Shown: positions 5,100 through 7,199 of the stretch, in pieces
Position numbering within the stretch: position 1 is the stretch's first letter
How the letters are laid out: each line of letters begins with the position of its first letter
Source of the DNA: a bacterium
Lineage (GTDB): Bacteria > Desulfobacterota > Anaeroferrophillalia > Anaeroferrophillales > Anaeroferrophillaceae
Direction of reading: 5' to 3'
Assembly (NCBI GenBank): GCA_029940125.1
Contig: JAOZRP010000113.1
Coordinates: 1-7,199 of the forward strand
DNA length: 7,199 nt
Notes under the pieces: generated by a model
The model's database searches: none
What the model saw: only the letters and a program-made list of their open reading frames with translations
What the model was told of the DNA's origin: nothing
Position numbers and translations under genes: made by a program

Positions 5100-6868
5100 C
5101 CCGGCGTGTTTTTTCGCCCCTGCTGATTCTTTCCCTGCTGGTCTTGTGCCTGTCGTCCTGCGTGGCTCCTCCTGTCCGCCAGTCGACCGTTTCCCCGGTG
5201 GCACCTCAGGGGAAATACGGCGCAGGTCATGAAACTGCATGGGCTCGACAGGCCCGGCAGTTGGAATTTGAAGGCGATTTCCTCGGGGCATACAAAGAGG
5301 TTCATGATCCCTACCTGGAGTCGCTGCGTCCGGACCTGCGTCAGTGGCTCCTGCGGCTGCTGGACAAAATGTCCCTGGAGTCGCTGCAGCGCTTGAAGGA
5401 GGAGGAAACAAACAATGAGCTTCGCTGCCAGGTACTGGAAAAAATTTTCGCTCGCCTGGACGATGGTCGGTCCAGGTCGGGGGAGTATGCGGCCGTGGTC
5501 AGGGATATCCTGACTAACTGTTCCCTGTCGGAATCGGCAAGGTCCCGCTATGAACAGCTGCTCCAGTCGTACCTGTCCGGGGTCGAGGGTCCTTCCTTTA
5601 CCGTGGGCTGTTTGCTGCCCTTGAGCGGCGAATATGCCGACTACGGCAATAAAATTCTTCAGGGCATGGAGCTGGCTCTGCAGGTGTTTGATGAGCATCA
5701 ACAGCCGAATGCTGGTGCGGGCATTCGGCTTCTGGTCCGTGATACGGCCGGGGACAGCGACCGGGTTCGAGAGCTGGTGGCCAGCCTGGCTGAAGATGAG
5801 CAGGTGAGTCTGATCGTCGGCCCGGTGACCGGGCAGGCGTCCCTTTATGCGGCGGCGGAAGCGGAGAGCCGGGGAATTGACATCATCACCCTGACCCCGC
5901 GTGCCGGGATTGCCGCTCATGGGGAGCATGTTTTTCAACATTTCCTGACCATGGAGAACCAGGCGAAAGCACTGATGGACCTGGCTGCCGGGCGCCTGGG
6001 ATTCACCTCGCTGGCCCTGCTGTATCCGTCCACTTTCTATGGCCATCAGGCGGCGAAGCTGCTGCGCGGCTACGCCCGACAGTGGGGAGCCGAACTGGTG
6101 CGGGAGGTCAGTTATGATCCCACCAGCAAGGATTACGGGCGCAGCATTAAGGAATTGATCGGCGTGGAAAAGTATGCTGACTATCAGCAGCGGAAAAAAG
6201 CCTACGAAGCCTGGGCGAAGGAACAGAAAGCCTCCGAGGAGAAAGAAAAACCCGAGGTTGAAGATTCCGTTAAAGTTCTGGCCAAAGAAATCGGCCTGGA
6301 GGCGGACGAGCTGTTTCAGAAGTCCGATGAGGACTTCCTGCCCCGGCCGGTGCTTGAGCTTGATTTTTCCGGCATTATCATCCCGGATTTCTACCAGCGC
6401 ATTCGGCTGCTGGCCCCGCAGCTGGCTTTTTATGACCTGACGGACTGCCGTTTTTTTGGTACCCGCGGCTGGAACGCGCCGCAGCTGGCCGAGGACGCCG
6501 GACAGCAGGTGGAGGGTGCCCTGTTTGTGGATGCCTTTTGCCATGAAGGTGATGAACCCCGGCTGCTGGCTGAGTATCGGGACAGTTATGAAGCCATGTT
6601 CGGCGACGACGCTTCCATTTATGATGCTTACGGCTACGATACCATGATGCTGATTCGCCGGGTGCTGACCGCCCTGCAGCAGGACGGCCAGGATGTCAAC
6701 CCGGAAACCCTGCGGGAAAAGCTGCTGGCTGTGCATGACATGCCGATGGCAACCGGCATAACGTCGGTGTCGCCGGATGGCGAAATTGAAAAAAAGCTGT
6801 TCAACCTTTCCTTTCAGGGCGGCCATATTGTTCCGGTTGATCCGGTCTGCAGCCAGGGCCGTGACTGA
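5075..6868 (+). CDS. LpoA/PBP-activator-like lipoprotein with periplasmic-binding-protein fold
   Basis: A 597-aa predicted lipoprotein: hydrophobic signal (about 12-26) and lipobox LSSC with Cys29 lipidated. Val at position +2 suggests outer-membrane sorting. Residues ~50-170 look helical and TPR-like. From ~175 a Peripla_BP_6-type domain begins with FTVGCLLPLSGEYADYGNKI, a hallmark of branched-chain amino-acid-binding-like proteins, and continues with SLIVGPVTGQ and SLALLYPSTFYG to the C-terminus. This order, lipoprotein plus helical N-domain plus type I binding fold, matches LpoA/LppC, which stimulates peptidoglycan synthases in gammaproteobacteria. In other phyla such proteins are often only annotated 'penicillin-binding protein activator'. 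A Lys/Glu-rich insert lies at ~366-410. The start follows AGGAG by 11 nt inside the upstream gene, so translational coupling is likely. Solute binding is an alternative role. Confidence 0.82.
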   Translation: MVRNLYEIARRVFSPLLILSLLVLCLSSCVAPPVRQSTVSPVAPQGKYGAGHETAWARQARQLEFEGDFLGAYKEVHDPYLESLRPDLRQWLLRLLDKMSLESLQRLKEEETNNELRCQVLEKIFARLDDGRSRSGEYAAVVRDILTNCSLSESARSRYEQLLQSYLSGVEGPSFTVGCLLPLSGEYADYGNKILQGMELALQVFDEHQQPNAGAGIRLLVRDTAGDSDRVRELVASLAEDEQVSLIVGPVTGQASLYAAAEAESRGIDIITLTPRAGIAAHGEHVFQHFLTMENQAKALMDLAAGRLGFTSLALLYPSTFYGHQAAKLLRGYARQWGAELVREVSYDPTSKDYGRSIKELIGVEKYADYQQRKKAYEAWAKEQKASEEKEKPEVEDSVKVLAKEIGLEADELFQKSDEDFLPRPVLELDFSGIIIPDFYQRIRLLAPQLAFYDLTDCRFFGTRGWNAPQLAEDAGQQVEGALFVDAFCHEGDEPRLLAEYRDSYEAMFGDDASIYDAYGYDTMMLIRRVLTALQQDGQDVNPETLREKLLAVHDMPMATGITSVSPDGEIEKKLFNLSFQGGHIVPVDPVCSQGRD

Positions 6869-7006
6869 TAGTTTTTTTCTCCGCCCCGCCTGATCCTTGT
6901 TGTCTCTCATCCGCCTGATCAGGTATCCATCTTTCTTTTCCTTCTCTCCGCGATGTTGCCGGCTATTGTTCCCGGCGCGTCCAATCTCTTCTTCCCGCAA
7001 GCCCGC

Positions 7007-7032
7007 TGGTCATTGATTATGGCAATGGACCA
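7007..7032. other. Hairpin with one bulge
   Basis: TGGTC/GACCA and ATTG/CAAT pair with a single bulged G and a 7-nt loop (ATTATGG). No T-run follows closely on either strand. It could be an RNA stem or a binding palindrome; function unknown. Confidence 0.4.
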
Positions 7033-7109
7033 CTGCCTGTCCATCGGTATAAAAAATTAGACCATATCCTCTTTTTCCACTATACATTTGGCGTGTTAGT
7101 ACCTTACTC

Positions 7110-7150
7110 CTGAAAGACTGTCACTCTTTTCAGTACCCCCTTGAGGGGTA
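7110..7150. other. Two adjacent hairpins
   Basis: CTGAAAGA (7110-7117) pairs with TCTTTTCAG (7125-7133) with one bulge. Directly next, TACCCC (7134-7139) pairs with GGGGTA (7145-7150) around loop CTTGA. The second is followed by A-rich, not T-rich, sequence on +, and on the - strand the T-run comes before the stem, so neither is a standard terminator. They could be part of a leader or small RNA of the region to the right. Confidence 0.4.
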
Positions 7151-7183
7151 TAAAAAACAAGAAATTGTCGGGAATACATTGAA

Positions 7184-7199
7184 GGATGTTCGGGCTTGG
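7184..7199 (+). repeat. Probable start of repeat copy 3 (cut by window end)
   Basis: GGATGTTCGGGCTTGG matches the left terminal repeat of copy 2 (GGAAGTTCAGGCTTGG in element orientation) at 14 of 16 positions. It also matches the inverted right terminus of copy 1 (GGATGTTCCGGCATGG) at 14 of 16. The orientation is the same as copy 1. Only the terminus is visible, so identity rests on 16 bases. Confidence 0.5.

Larger units (their letters stand above)
6869..7199. other. Non-coding right-hand region
   Basis: These 331 bases hold no credible gene on either strand. A run of seven T (6872-6878) follows the lipoprotein stop, but I see no convincing GC stem before it. A pyrimidine-rich stretch (about 6870-6995) follows. 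Then come three small hairpins (7007-7150) and the start of a probable third repeat copy at the edge. The end of the lipoprotein transcript is not defined. Confidence 0.6.

Noticed and set aside
5314..5387. Exact 14-base direct repeat CCTGGAGTCGCTGC (5314-5327 and 5374-5387)
   Set aside because: In-frame coding for LESL twice in a Leu/Glu-rich helical region with biased codons; likely chance, and there is no third unit.
6872..6878. T-run after the lipoprotein gene as an intrinsic terminator
   Set aside because: Only weak pairing (GGTC/GACT) can be drawn before it, inside the coding end; no stable GC stem.
5051..7000. Very long (649 codon) open frame on the - strand opposite the lipoprotein gene
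   Set aside because: It lies antisense to a gene with a lipobox, a ribosome binding site and a recognisable fold. Its translation shows no known motif and is rich in Gln, Arg, His and Gly, as expected from the reverse of GC-rich codons.
1..7199. CRISPR array, tRNA, rRNA, transposase or toxin-antitoxin genes
   Set aside because: No regularly spaced direct repeats, no tRNA-like cloverleaf with the conserved T-loop, and no protein with such motifs in any frame considered.

Overview
The window reads as chromosomal sequence from a GC-rich, Gram-negative, probably anaerobic bacterium. The best guess is Desulfobacterota (the old Deltaproteobacteria, such as Desulfuromonadales-like lineages). This rests on a clostridial-style electron-transfer flavoprotein next to a long (~577 aa) acyl-CoA dehydrogenase, plus an LpoA-like outer-membrane lipoprotein with a lipobox. 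It is inferred from protein character, not proven by a marker gene.

Layout, all genes on the + strand. (1) 1-474 is non-coding: the right part of a structured repeat, a small hairpin, a candidate promoter and a strong ribosome binding site. (2) 475-4111 is a tight three-gene operon, etfB-etfA-acyl-CoA dehydrogenase, with 9-10 nt gaps. The dehydrogenase would oxidise an acyl-CoA at the alpha/beta carbons and pass electrons to the EtfAB flavoprotein. The downstream acceptor is not in the window. (3) 4112-4568 is non-coding: a full 131-bp copy of the repeat in the opposite orientation, a second inverted repeat, a clear intrinsic terminator, and then a near-consensus sigma-70 promoter. (4) 4569-6868 is a two-gene unit: a secreted single-HKD phospholipase D/Nuc-type protein, overlapped by 25 nt by a lipoprotein with a periplasmic-binding-protein fold (LpoA/'penicillin-binding protein activator' type). 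(5) 6869-7199 is non-coding, with three small hairpins and, at the very edge, what looks like the first 16 bases of a third repeat copy.

The genes themselves are recognisable families. The least explained item is the repeat. It is a 131-bp MITE-like element with 17-bp imperfect terminal inverted repeats and two internal hairpins, present as a partial copy at the left edge, a complete inverted copy after the operon, and a probable partial copy at the right edge. The stem of hairpin II differs at several positions between copies yet stays paired, which points to conservation of structure. I did not find a clear new defence or enzymatic system here.
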